Shown here piece by piece: positions 1 to 7,183 of a stretch of DNA of 8,858 nucleotides. Source of the stretch: JARICQ01 sp964428475 (GTDB lineage: Bacteria; Bacillota; Clostridia; Tissierellales; Tissierellaceae); NCBI GenBank assembly GCA_964428475.1, contig CAYRYO010000067.1, forward strand, positions 1-8,858, written 5' to 3'. Each line of letters opens with the position of its first letter. The stretch's first letter is position 1. Position numbers and translations under genes: made by a program. The notes under the pieces were generated by a model. It saw nothing but the letters and a program-made list of their open reading frames with translations, had not been told where the DNA came from and ran no database searches.

Positions 1-49
1 TGGTTTTTATGCTCTTATATATATTATCAATAAATCAATAATTTATTCT

Positions 50-1345
50 TTATTTGTTTTTTAAACCATAAAAAGTATTCTTACCTTTATATACAGCACT
101 TTCACCTAATATATCTTCTATTCTAAGGAGTTGATTATATTTTGCAACCCTATCTGTTCTTGATGGGGCGCCTGTTTTTATTTGTCCAGCATTTGTTGCT
201 ACTACAAGATCTGCTATAGTTGTATCTTCAGTTTCCCCTGATCTATGAGAAATTACCGCTGTATATCCATTTGTTCTAGCCATCTCTATTGTATTTAATG
301 TTTCTGTTAGTGTTCCTATCTGGTTTAATTTAACTAATATAGAATTTGATATACCAAGTTCTATCCCTTTTGAAAGCCTTTCAGTATTTGTTACAAATAA
401 ATCATCACCTACTAATTGAATTTTCTTACCAAGCCTTTCGGTTAACTGCTTCCATCCATCCCAATCATCTTCTGCGAGTCCATCTTCTATTGAAATAATA
501 GGATATTTGCCTACCATGTCTTCATAGTAAGCAATCATCTCTTCTACAGTTAAAATTCTCCCTTCTCCTTTTAAATTGTAGCTATTGCTTTTTTCATCAT
601 ACATCTCGGTAGCTGCAACGTCAAGTGCTAACATCACTTCTTCTCCTGGCTTATATCCAGCCTTTTCTATTGCTTCTACTATTGTCTTAAGAGCTTCCTC
701 GTTGCTAGTTAAGTTTGGTGCAAATCCACCTTCATCTCCTACTGCAGTATTAAGTCCTTTTTCTTTTAATACCTTTTTAAGGGTGTGAAATATTTCCGTA
801 CCCATTCTTAGAGCTTCTCTAAAGTTTTCTGCTCCTACAGGCATTACCATAAATTCCTGAATATCTACATTGTTATCTGCATGTTCTCCACCATTTAAAA
901 TATTCATCATAGGAACAGGGAGTAGATTTGCATTGATTCCACCTATATATTGATATAATGGCATACCTAATTCTTCTGCGGCTGCTTTAGCTACTGCTAA
1001 TGATACTCCAAGTATTGCATTTGCACCAAACTTTCCTTTGTTTGGTGTCCCATCTAATTCTATCATTAAATTATCAATATAATCTTGATCAAATACATCT
1101 AATCCTATTATTTCTTCAGCTAATATAAGGTTTACATTATCAACTGCTGTTAAAACTCCCTTGCCCATATATCTGTTTTTATCTTCATCTCTTAATTCTA
1201 CCGCTTCAAAAGCTCCTGTGGAAGCTCCAGATGGAACCAAGTATCTTCCCATTATATCGTTTTCTGTCCATACTTCAACCTCTACTGTAGGATTACCCCT
1301 TGAATCAAGTACTTCTCTTGCATATATGTTTGTTATAAGACTCAT
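50..1345 (-). CDS. eno: Enolase (phosphopyruvate hydratase)
   Basis: Enolase interconverts 2-phosphoglycerate and phosphoenolpyruvate in the cytoplasm, using Mg2+. The 431-residue product has the usual bacterial length and is complete. It opens with the family N-terminus (REVLDSRGNPTVE, residues 10-22) and has the mobile loop SGAST at 39-43. By alignment the catalytic and metal residues are all present: H155 and E164 in the NGGEHADNN..QEF block, E205 in VGDEGGF, metal ligands D242, E287 and D314, base K339, then H367-R368-S369 and K390. The signature ILVKLNQIGTLTET spans 336-349. The ATG at 1345 follows the gpmI stop by 7 nt. Its likely ribosome binding site, AAGGATGA (1360-1353), lies over the last gpmI codons and stop, suggesting coupled translation. 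It is the last gene of the glycolytic operon in this window. Enolase also binds the RNA degradosome in many bacteria, but nothing here bears on that. Confidence 0.98.
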   Translation of the reverse strand: MSLITNIYAREVLDSRGNPTVEVEVWTENDIMGRYLVPSGASTGAFEAVELRDEDKNRYMGKGVLTAVDNVNLILAEEIIGLDVFDQDYIDNLMIELDGTPNKGKFGANAILGVSLAVAKAAAEELGMPLYQYIGGINANLLPVPMMNILNGGEHADNNVDIQEFMVMPVGAENFREALRMGTEIFHTLKKVLKEKGLNTAVGDEGGFAPNLTSNEEALKTIVEAIEKAGYKPGEEVMLALDVAATEMYDEKSNSYNLKGEGRILTVEEMIAYYEDMVGKYPIISIEDGLAEDDWDGWKQLTERLGKKIQLVGDDLFVTNTERLSKGIELGISNSILVKLNQIGTLTETLNTIEMARTNGYTAVISHRSGETEDTTIADLVVATNAGQIKTGAPSRTDRVAKYNQLLRIEDILGESAVYKGKNTFYGLKNK

Positions 1346-1352
1346 TTAATTA

Positions 1353-2885
1353 TCATCCTTTCATTATTAAAGATTTTCCAGTCATTTCCTCTGGTTTATC
1401 TAATTTCATTATATCTAAAAGTGTTGGAGCTAGATCTGCAAGTATACCTTCTTTTAATTTACCTTCTCCTCCTACATATATAAGAGGAACCCTATTGATT
1501 GTATGTGCAGTAACCACGCTACCATCCTTTTCATCCATAAGTCTTTCTGCATTTCCATGATCTGCAGTAACTAGCGCCTTTCCACCTTTTTCAAGCAGAC
1601 ATTTTACTATTTGCCCCAGACACTTATCCACAGTTTCTATAGCTTTTATAGTAGCTGACATAGATCCTGTATGCCCTACCATATCTGCATTCGCAAAGTT
1701 TAATATTATTAAATCATATTTATCCATCTTAAGTCTATTTAATATTTCATCTTTTAATTTATCTGCGCTCATTTCTGGTTGTAAATCATAAGTGGCTACC
1801 TTTGGTGATGGTACGAGAATTCTATCCTCGTTTTTATAAGGTTGTTCTATTCCTCCATTGAAGAAAAAGGTCACATGTGCATACTTTTCAGTTTCAGCAG
1901 CTCTTAGCTGATTGAGTCCAAGTTTGCTTATATATTCTCCCAGTGTATTTGCTGGTGCATTGTTTTTATAAGCTATTTCAACATTTTTGATTGTCTTATC
2001 GTACTCAGTCATCGTGAGATAATAAGTATGAACTCTTTTAATTCTGTCAAATCCTTCGAAATCATCATCTACAAAAGCTCTGGTTATTTGCCTTGCTCTA
2101 TCTGGTCTGAAGTTGAAAAACAACACCGAATCTTCTTCTTCCACCATGGCAACTGGTCTTCCATCTTCCATAATCACAGTTGGAAGAAAGAATTCATCTG
2201 TGATTCCCACTTTATATGATTCTTCAATTGCGTCTATTGGGTCTGTAGTTCTTTTCCCCTCCGCTAAAACCATAGTATCATACGCCATTCTAGTTCTATC
2301 CCATCTATTATCCCTATCCATTGCATAGTATCTGCCTGAAATAGTAGCTAATTTACCTACCTTGAGCCTTTTCATATTAAGAAGTAACCCTTCTATATCT
2401 TCTTTTCCCGAAGTAGGAGCTACATCTCTACCATCAAGTATTGCATGCACATATACATCATGAAAGTTTCTCATCTTCATAAGCTCTAGAAGTGCATATA
2501 AATGTGAACTGTGGCTATGGACTCCTCCAGATGAAACAAGCCCTAGCAAATGAATGCTTTTACCTTTCTCTCTTGCCTTTTCTATTACATTTAAAAATTC
2601 TTGTTTTTCAAAGAAATCTTTGTCTTCTATAGCCTTTGATATCTTTGTCAATTCTTGATATACTACCCGTCCAGATCCTATATTTAGATGTCCCACCTCT
2701 GAATTGCCCATTTGTCCTGCAGGCAGCCCTACGGCTAATCCACTTGCTTCAAGTGTGGTATATGGATACTTTTTTACAAACTTATCGATATTAGGTGTAT
2801 TTGCTAATTTAACAGCATTACCAGGATAATCTTCTCCCACTCCATAACCATCAAGAATTATAAGCATTGTTGGTTTTTTATTCAT
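1353..2885 (-). CDS. gpmI: Cofactor-independent phosphoglycerate mutase (iPGM)
   Basis: This enzyme interconverts 3- and 2-phosphoglycerate through a phosphoserine intermediate, using two Mn2+ ions and no 2,3-bisphosphoglycerate. The 510-residue product matches the usual length of about 510. The alkaline-phosphatase-like core is visible: D12 in IILDGYG, nucleophile S62 in MGNSEVGH, and later metal ligands D401 and H405 (NADMVGH), D442-H443 (TADHGN) and H461. The inserted phosphotransfer domain carries H123 (GGVHSH), DGRD at 151-154, R185 and R191, and RPDRAR at 260-265. K334 is also kept. I chose the ATG at 2885 because GGAGG sits 5 nt upstream. An in-frame TTG at 2897 lies upstream of that site and would add four residues inside tpiA. 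The start is one base after the tpiA stop. Dependence on Mn2+ makes this class pH-sensitive in Bacillus spores; that is family knowledge only. Confidence 0.98.
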   Translation of the reverse strand: MNKKPTMLIILDGYGVGEDYPGNAVKLANTPNIDKFVKKYPYTTLEASGLAVGLPAGQMGNSEVGHLNIGSGRVVYQELTKISKAIEDKDFFEKQEFLNVIEKAREKGKSIHLLGLVSSGGVHSHSSHLYALLELMKMRNFHDVYVHAILDGRDVAPTSGKEDIEGLLLNMKRLKVGKLATISGRYYAMDRDNRWDRTRMAYDTMVLAEGKRTTDPIDAIEESYKVGITDEFFLPTVIMEDGRPVAMVEEEDSVLFFNFRPDRARQITRAFVDDDFEGFDRIKRVHTYYLTMTEYDKTIKNVEIAYKNNAPANTLGEYISKLGLNQLRAAETEKYAHVTFFFNGGIEQPYKNEDRILVPSPKVATYDLQPEMSADKLKDEILNRLKMDKYDLIILNFANADMVGHTGSMSATIKAIETVDKCLGQIVKCLLEKGGKALVTADHGNAERLMDEKDGSVVTAHTINRVPLIYVGGEGKLKEGILADLAPTLLDIMKLDKPEEMTGKSLIMKG

Positions 2886-2886
2886 A

Positions 2887-3636
2887 TTATCCTCCAATTT
2901 TAAAGTTTACCAAATCTACAAAATCATCTGCCTTAAGGCTAGCTCCACCAACCAAGGCCCCATCAATATCACCTTTACCCATTAACTCCACTACATTACT
3001 TGGTTTAACGCTTCCACCATATTGTATTCTGATTTTATTACTAGTTTCCCCATATAACCCTTCAATAGTTTTCCTAATAAAATGTATCATATCATTAGCT
3101 TCATCAGAACTAGCAGTCTTACCAGTTCCAATAGCCCATATAGGTTCGTAAGCTATCACTATTTCTTCTATATCATCAATGCCTTTAAGTGCATTTTCAA
3201 CCTGACCTTTTATTATTTCTTTTTCTTGACCTTTCTCTCGTTCTTCTAGAGTCTCGCCCACACATAATATTGGTTTGATATTATGAACAAGTGCAGATTT
3301 CACCTTTTTATTTACACTTTCATCAGTTTCGCAAAAATACAGCCTTCTCTCAGAGTGACCAATGATTACATAATCAACTCCAAGTTCATTTAGCATAATA
3401 GGTGAAACCTCCCCAGTAAAAGCACCACTCTCTTCCCAATGCATATTTTGAGCCCCTAGCTTTATATCCGTACCCTTCAACAATCCCTTTATATCTTTTA
3501 AAAGAGTAAAGGGAACACACACAAGCTTTTCAACATTCCTATCTAAATCTTTAGCTTTAATAGCTTCTATTAAAGCTACACCTTCTTCTATAGTATTATT
3601 CATCTTCCAATTCCCTGCGATTATAGGAGTTCGCAT
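2887..3636 (-). CDS. tpiA: Triosephosphate isomerase
   Basis: This TIM-barrel enzyme interconverts dihydroxyacetone phosphate and glyceraldehyde 3-phosphate, feeding both aldolase products into the gap step. It is 249 residues, normal for a bacterial TIM. The catalytic set is intact: N9 and K11 in AGNWKMN, electrophile H94 with S95-E96-R97 in IIGHSERR, and base E164 in AYEPIWAIGTG (162-172), which also forms the flexible loop-6 lid. The phosphate-gripping YGGSV (206-210) and GG (230-231) follow. The ATG at 3636 is preceded by AAGGAGG (3650-3644), whose first two bases are the last two bases of the pgk TAA stop. The gap from pgk is 12 nt, and one base separates its stop from gpmI. It has no sign of fusion to pgk, as seen in some Thermotoga. 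Confidence 0.98.
   Translation of the reverse strand: MRTPIIAGNWKMNNTIEEGVALIEAIKAKDLDRNVEKLVCVPFTLLKDIKGLLKGTDIKLGAQNMHWEESGAFTGEVSPIMLNELGVDYVIIGHSERRLYFCETDESVNKKVKSALVHNIKPILCVGETLEEREKGQEKEIIKGQVENALKGIDDIEEIVIAYEPIWAIGTGKTASSDEANDMIHFIRKTIEGLYGETSNKIRIQYGGSVKPSNVVELMGKGDIDGALVGGASLKADDFVDLVNFKIGG
2891..2895 (-). promoter_or_regulatory. gpmI ribosome binding site
   Basis: A GGAGG core lies 5 nt before the ATG at 2885. The core sits in the last two sense codons of tpiA, and the tpiA TAA stop falls between it and the start codon, so terminating tpiA ribosomes are placed to restart on gpmI. It fixes the gpmI start at 2885 rather than the upstream TTG. Confidence 0.85.
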
Positions 3637-3640
3637 ATTA

Positions 3641-3650
3641 TCTCCTCCTT
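3641..3650 (-). promoter_or_regulatory. tpiA ribosome binding site overlapping the pgk stop
   Basis: AAGGAGGAGA precedes the tpiA ATG. The initial AA is part of the pgk TAA stop (3651-3649), so the two genes share bases between termination and initiation signals. This is the strongest Shine-Dalgarno match in the window. Confidence 0.85.
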
Positions 3651-4839
3651 ATCTTTCATCTATAGCTTCAATTCCAGGTAAAATCTTCCCTTCAAGCAAC
3701 TCTAATGATGCTCCTCCACCTGTAGAAATATGAGTCATTCTTTCTGCAAACCCTGATTTTTCGACAGCAGAAGCAGAATCTCCTCCTCCAATTATTGTAA
3801 TCCCGTCTGTCTCAGACATTGCCTGGGAAATTCCGTTCGTTCCTTTTGCAAAATTCTCCATTTCAAAAACTCCCATTGGACCATTCCAAACTACAGTCTT
3901 GGCGGCTTTTATCTTATCACTAAATAATTTTATACTCTCTTCTCCCATGTCAAGTCCCATCATATCTTTTGGAATATTATCAATTGAAACTGTTTTAAAC
4001 TCCGTGTCATTTTTAAATTCACGAGCAATTACAATATCAACAGGTAACATCAATTCTACATTGTTTTTCTTTGCTTTTTTAAGAAGTTCTCCAGCAAGCT
4101 TAACTTTATCTTCTTCTAATAGGGATTTCCCTATTTCATATCCTTGAGCTTTTAAGAATGTATATGCCATGCCCCCACCTACCATTATGGTATCGACTTT
4201 TGATATTAAATTTTCTATTACTCCTATCTTATCTGATACTTTAGCTCCTCCAAGTATAGCTACAAATGGTCTTTCTGGAGATTCTAATGTTTTTCCCATT
4301 ATATCTATTTCTTTTTCTACTAAAAATCCTAGGGCAGAAGGAAGATATTTTGATACTCCAACATTTGAAGCATGCGCCCTATGACAAGTTCCAAACGCAT
4401 CATTTACAAATAATTCTCCAAGAGATGCTATTTCTTTTCCAAAACCTTCTTCATTTTTGGTCTCTTCACTTCTAAATCTAGTGTTCTCCAAAAGCATTAT
4501 ATCTCCATTTTCCATACTACCAACCATTGTTTTAACTGAATCTGATACTACTTGACCATCTCCTAAAAACAACACCTTTTTCTTCAATAATTCAGTTAAT
4601 CTTTCCGCTACTGGTTTAAGTGAAAGTTCAGTTTTTATTTCTCCCTTAGGTCTTCCTAAATGAGACATAAGAATTACCCTCGCTTCATTCTCTAACAAGT
4701 AGTTAATAGTTGCTAGTGAGCTAATTATCCTTGTCTCGTCGGTAATTTGTCCATCTTTCATTGGAACATTAAAATCACATCTGACTAATACTCTTTTTCC
4801 TTTTACATCTAAGTCTTTTAATGTCTTTTTATTTATCAT
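3649..4839 (-). CDS. pgk: Phosphoglycerate kinase
   Basis: This kinase converts 1,3-bisphosphoglycerate and ADP to 3-phosphoglycerate and ATP, the first ATP-yielding step of lower glycolysis. The 396-residue monomer is of normal length, with two Rossmann-like lobes. The N-lobe substrate site is complete: RCDFNVP (20-26, with D22 and N25), R37, SHLGRPKG (59-66), R121 and R154. The C-lobe nucleotide site shows LGGAKVSDK (196-204), WNGPMGVFE (318-326), GGGDS (351-355) and STGGGASLE (372-380). The ATG at 4839 has AGGTG 5 nt upstream. Unlike the downstream genes, pgk is separated from its upstream neighbour gap by 76 nt containing a stable hairpin, so its mRNA level may differ from that of gap. 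No obvious separate pgk promoter is visible in that spacer. Confidence 0.98.
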   Translation of the reverse strand: MINKKTLKDLDVKGKRVLVRCDFNVPMKDGQITDETRIISSLATINYLLENEARVILMSHLGRPKGEIKTELSLKPVAERLTELLKKKVLFLGDGQVVSDSVKTMVGSMENGDIMLLENTRFRSEETKNEEGFGKEIASLGELFVNDAFGTCHRAHASNVGVSKYLPSALGFLVEKEIDIMGKTLESPERPFVAILGGAKVSDKIGVIENLISKVDTIMVGGGMAYTFLKAQGYEIGKSLLEEDKVKLAGELLKKAKKNNVELMLPVDIVIAREFKNDTEFKTVSIDNIPKDMMGLDMGEESIKLFSDKIKAAKTVVWNGPMGVFEMENFAKGTNGISQAMSETDGITIIGGGDSASAVEKSGFAERMTHISTGGGASLELLEGKILPGIEAIDER

Positions 4840-4875
4840 TCTTTCACCTACTTATGTTTTTTTTAATAACTTTAT

Positions 4876-4899
4876 TAAGTCGGGCTCTTGCCCGACTTA
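4876..4899 (-). other. Strong RNA hairpin between gap and pgk
   Basis: On the transcribed strand this forms a perfect 10-bp stem (TAAGTCGGGC with GCCCGACTTA) closed by an AAGA tetraloop. It begins 17 nt after the gap stop codon. It resembles a terminator stem, but what follows is AATAAAGTTATT and then a run of A, not U, so efficient Rho-independent termination in the sense direction is not expected. A further AT-only palindrome, TTAATAA-AG-TTATTAA (4878-4863), overlaps its foot. The likeliest role is an mRNA 3'-end stabiliser or processing boundary that separates cggR-gap from the distal genes; this role is inferred. Read on the plus strand, the tail TATATTTTATCC is somewhat U-rich, so weak antisense termination is possible. 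Confidence 0.8.
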
Positions 4900-4915
4900 T
4901 ATTTTATCCTAACTA

Positions 4916-5917
4916 TTATTTAGCTACCTTTTTAGTTAGATCAAGCACTCTCTCTGAATATCCCCATTCATTATCATACCAAGAAACTATTTTTACCATA
5001 TTATCTATTGTCATAGTAGATAATGAATCAACTATTGATGATCTTTTATCTCCTACGTAATCCGAAGAAACTAAAGGCTCTTCAGAATATCCAAGTATTC
5101 CCTTCATCTCACCTTCACTAGCTTCCTTAAGAACTTTGTTTACTTGTTCTGCTGTAACATTTTCTTCTAATTCAAATGTTAGGTCTACCAATGAACCCGT
5201 TGGCACTGGAACCCTAATAGCAAATCCATTTAATTTTCCCTTTAATTCAGGAAGTACTAGTGCCACTGCTTTAGCAGCTCCTGTTGTAGTTGGAACTATG
5301 TTTTCTGCTGCTGCTCTTGCACGTCTAAGATCTTTATGCCTTTTATCTAGTAATTGCTGATCTCCAGTATATGCATGAATAGTCGTCATTAAACCCTTTT
5401 TAATAGTGAAATTATCTAGGATTACTTTTGCAACTGGCGCTAAACAGTTAGTTGTACAAGATGCATTTGAAATTATATTGTGTGTTTCCCCGTCATAATC
5501 TTTATCATTTACTCCCATAACAATAGTTATATCTTCACCTTTTGCTGGTGCTGTAACTATTACTTTTTTAGCTCCTGCTTCTATATGTTTTGAAAGTCCT
5601 TGTCTGTCTCTAAATGCACCTGTTGAATCTATTACAAGTTCAACACCGAGGTCTTTCCAAGGAATCTCTACTGGATCTCTATGTGCTACTACTTTGACCT
5701 TTTTATCATTGATGATAAACCCATCTTCTACAACTTCTATTGTCCCGTCAAATTTTCCATAAACAGTGTCATATTTGAATAAATGTGCAAGAGTATTTAA
5801 ATCTCCAGATGCATTTAATGCAACTAATTCAAAATCATCTACACCATCCTCAAAATAAGCTCTTAATACATCCCTTCCAATTCTTCCAAACCCACTTAAT
5901 CCTACTTTCATCGCCAT
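4916..5917 (-). CDS. gap: Glyceraldehyde-3-phosphate dehydrogenase, phosphorylating
   Basis: This cytoplasmic enzyme oxidises glyceraldehyde 3-phosphate with inorganic phosphate to 1,3-bisphosphoglycerate, reducing NAD(P)+. The 333 residues match the family length. The Rossmann fold is marked by GFGRIGR (9-15). The active site ASCTTN has nucleophile C154, and H181 lies in TTIHAYT. RRARAAA (198-204) and the C-terminal SWYDNEWGYS (312-321) are typical. The cofactor pocket is unusual. The second-strand acidic residue (Asp32 in standard numbering of NAD enzymes such as B. subtilis GapA) is A36 in LVALNAS. The Leu187-Pro188 pair is K192-R193, the usual N before GFGRIGR is S8, and the Asn of HxYTND is G185. 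B. subtilis GapB, which prefers NADP, also has NAS. The operon position suggests glycolysis, so dual cofactor use is possible. The first ATG (5917) is chosen, as GAGGAGG lies 8 nt upstream; a second ATG at 5911 is less well spaced. It starts 51 nt after cggR. Confidence 0.97.
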   Translation of the reverse strand: MAMKVGLSGFGRIGRDVLRAYFEDGVDDFELVALNASGDLNTLAHLFKYDTVYGKFDGTIEVVEDGFIINDKKVKVVAHRDPVEIPWKDLGVELVIDSTGAFRDRQGLSKHIEAGAKKVIVTAPAKGEDITIVMGVNDKDYDGETHNIISNASCTTNCLAPVAKVILDNFTIKKGLMTTIHAYTGDQQLLDKRHKDLRRARAAAENIVPTTTGAAKAVALVLPELKGKLNGFAIRVPVPTGSLVDLTFELEENVTAEQVNKVLKEASEGEMKGILGYSEEPLVSSDYVGDKRSSIVDSLSTMTIDNMVKIVSWYDNEWGYSERVLDLTKKVAK

Positions 5918-5968
5918 ACTATTTTCCTCCTCAAATTTTTTTATTATTTTATACTTTGTCTATATTAT

Positions 5969-6991
5969 TTAATTTACTATCTCTAATATCCTTCTTGCTG
6001 CAAATTCACCTGTTATTAATGTCATCTCTGGCTTAAGTTTGGCTATAGCTATTATAGCTTCTGCTTTCTCTTCTTCACCTGCAACTGCTATTACCTTGTC
6101 TAGTTTTTGGAATTTATCAAGAGATAATCCAACAGTCTCATATTCCCATATTTCATTACCATCAATATCAAAATAATGTCCAAAGGCCTCTGCTACTGCT
6201 CCTTTTTCTATAAGTTCAGTTATTTTTTCTTTTGATAAATTTCTTCTATAAGCCATAGTATCTGCTCTTCCTATTCCAAATACTAATACATCCATATCTT
6301 CTATAAATCCAATTATTTCGCTTATATTTGGTAAATTTAAAACAGCATCTAATGTAGCCTTATCCATATTATCAGGTATATGCAATAGCTTATAATTTCC
6401 ATCTAATTTTTTCGCTAATTTTGCAGCTATATTATTAGCTTGAGTTTCTACATCTTTTCCAAGGCCCCCTCTTGCAGGTATTATTAATAAGTTTTTCGAC
6501 ACTTTTCCCTTAGTCATATTCTCTGCTAAACTCTCCATAGTAGTGCCACCAGTAATTCCTATGACAAAATTATCTTTTATTGATTGTCTTAAATACATTG
6601 AGCTTACCTTACCAATCTCATCTAAGGATGTGTCCTTTTCCAATGTATTGCCTGGTACTACTATGACCTTTTTAAGTTGCAATGCCAATTTTAAATTATT
6701 TTCTAGTTCTGAAATTCCTTTTAACTCGTGTCTCATTTCATTTAGAGCCTCAATTGTATTTTTTCCTTTATCAGTTATATACATACCCATACTTTGAATA
6801 TTTAATAATTCTAATTCTTTGAGAATATTTATTTGGGCTCTAATAGTTCTTTCTTTTATATTTAAATTCTGCGCTAAACCTCTTCTACCTATAGGTTGAT
6901 TGTAATATATGCTTTTTAAAATATCATATCTTAATTCTAAAACACCTAATATTTCAGGTGCTATCTTTTGTTGGAGTTTCAATAAATCCAT
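5969..6991 (-). CDS. cggR: Central glycolytic genes regulator CggR (SorC family repressor)
   Basis: CggR represses its own operon and is inactivated by fructose-1,6-bisphosphate in B. subtilis. The 340-residue product has exactly the length of the B. subtilis protein and resembles it throughout. The N-terminal winged helix-turn-helix is at about 22-75 (PIGRRGLAQNLNIKERTIR at 33-51). The C-terminal SorC effector domain shows the sugar-phosphate loop TGGTT (147-151), PARGGLGKDVETQAN (172-186, with R174 and Q184), R250, E268 in VAEAFGHYF and K309 in VAGEEEKAEA. These align with residues that bind fructose bisphosphate or related phosphates in CggR. The ATG at 6991 is chosen because AAGAAGGTGG lies 5 nt upstream. 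An in-frame GTG at 7000 lies inside that site. As first gene of the gap-eno operon, with its operator in the leader, it is very probably autoregulated. Confidence 0.96.
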   Translation of the reverse strand: MDLLKLQQKIAPEILGVLELRYDILKSIYYNQPIGRRGLAQNLNIKERTIRAQINILKELELLNIQSMGMYITDKGKNTIEALNEMRHELKGISELENNLKLALQLKKVIVVPGNTLEKDTSLDEIGKVSSMYLRQSIKDNFVIGITGGTTMESLAENMTKGKVSKNLLIIPARGGLGKDVETQANNIAAKLAKKLDGNYKLLHIPDNMDKATLDAVLNLPNISEIIGFIEDMDVLVFGIGRADTMAYRRNLSKEKITELIEKGAVAEAFGHYFDIDGNEIWEYETVGLSLDKFQKLDKVIAVAGEEEKAEAIIAIAKLKPEMTLITGEFAARRILEIVN

Positions 6992-6996
6992 TTTTA

Positions 6997-7006
6997 CCAC
7001 CTTCTT
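6997..7006 (-). promoter_or_regulatory. cggR ribosome binding site
   Basis: AAGAAGGTGG lies 5 nt before the ATG at 6991. It contains the competing GTG codon at 7000-6998, which rules out that upstream start on spacing and yields a 340-residue CggR, the known family length. Confidence 0.85.
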
Positions 7007-7065
7007 AAAATATAATTATTGATATCATAGGCCAAGATCTAATATTATAAACGATTAATAGCGTT

Positions 7066-7102
7066 GGGCCATAGTATGTCCCGATAGTTAATTTGCGTCC
7101 CA
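7066..7102 (-). promoter_or_regulatory. CggR operator in the operon leader
   Basis: The B. subtilis operator is two direct copies of CGGGAC-N6-TGTC separated by 4 bases. Here the promoter-distal copy reads CGGGAC-ATACTA-TGGC (7083-7068), 9 of 10 defined bases. The promoter-proximal copy reads TGGGAC-GCAAAT-TAAC (7102-7087), 7 of 10. The distal copy is also a near-perfect palindrome, with GGGACATA opposite TATGGCCC. The copies repeat every 19 nt, one less than in B. subtilis. The site lies about 33-70 nt downstream of the predicted transcription start, so a bound CggR would block elongating polymerase, as in Bacillus. Confidence 0.85.
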
Positions 7103-7141
7103 CCACAATTAAAAAATATAAATCAATCTAATTATATCTTT

Positions 7142-7170
7142 ATTATAGTCTATATATCCTTTTTATTCAA
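7142..7170 (-). promoter_or_regulatory. Sigma-A-type promoter of the cggR-gap-pgk-tpiA-gpmI-eno operon
   Basis: The -35 box TTGAAT (7170-7165) is 17 bp from a perfect -10 box TATAAT (7147-7142). Transcription should start near 7135, giving a leader of about 144 nt that carries the CggR operator before the cggR start. The region is strongly AT-rich. No sigma-54 (-24/-12) element with GG and GC at the correct spacing was found here, despite the adjacent rpoN. Confidence 0.8.
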
Positions 7171-7183
7171 GTACTTAGATTTA

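Noticed and set aside
585..788. Plus-strand ORFs opposite eno, gpmI, tpiA, pgk, gap and cggR (for example 585-788, 2113-2328, 2867-3151, 5785-6036)
   Set aside because: They lie antisense to confidently identified full-length enzyme genes, are short and Ser/Leu-rich as expected for reversed AT-rich coding DNA, and show no recognisable family.
4876..4899. Sense-direction Rho-independent terminator after gap
   Set aside because: The stem is strong, but it is followed by AATAAAG and an A run rather than U residues.
5918..5968. Separate gap promoter using TATAAA in the cggR-gap spacer
   Set aside because: No acceptable -35 box at the proper distance, so the match is chance in A/T-only sequence.
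7044..7072. Second promoter in the cggR leader based on TATAAT at 7049-7044
   Set aside because: No -35-like hexamer exists at 16-18 bp spacing (ATGGCC and neighbours). TATAAT alone is common in such AT-rich DNA.
7087..7102. Possible sigma-54 promoter TGGGAC-N5-TTAAC in the cggR leader
   Set aside because: The -24 part is close, but the essential GC of the -12 element is absent at the right spacing, and the same bases are better explained as a CggR half-operator.
6992..7141. Riboswitch or T-box in the 144-nt cggR leader
   Set aside because: No conserved aptamer motif or terminator/antiterminator pair was recognised, and the CggR operator accounts for the only structured part.
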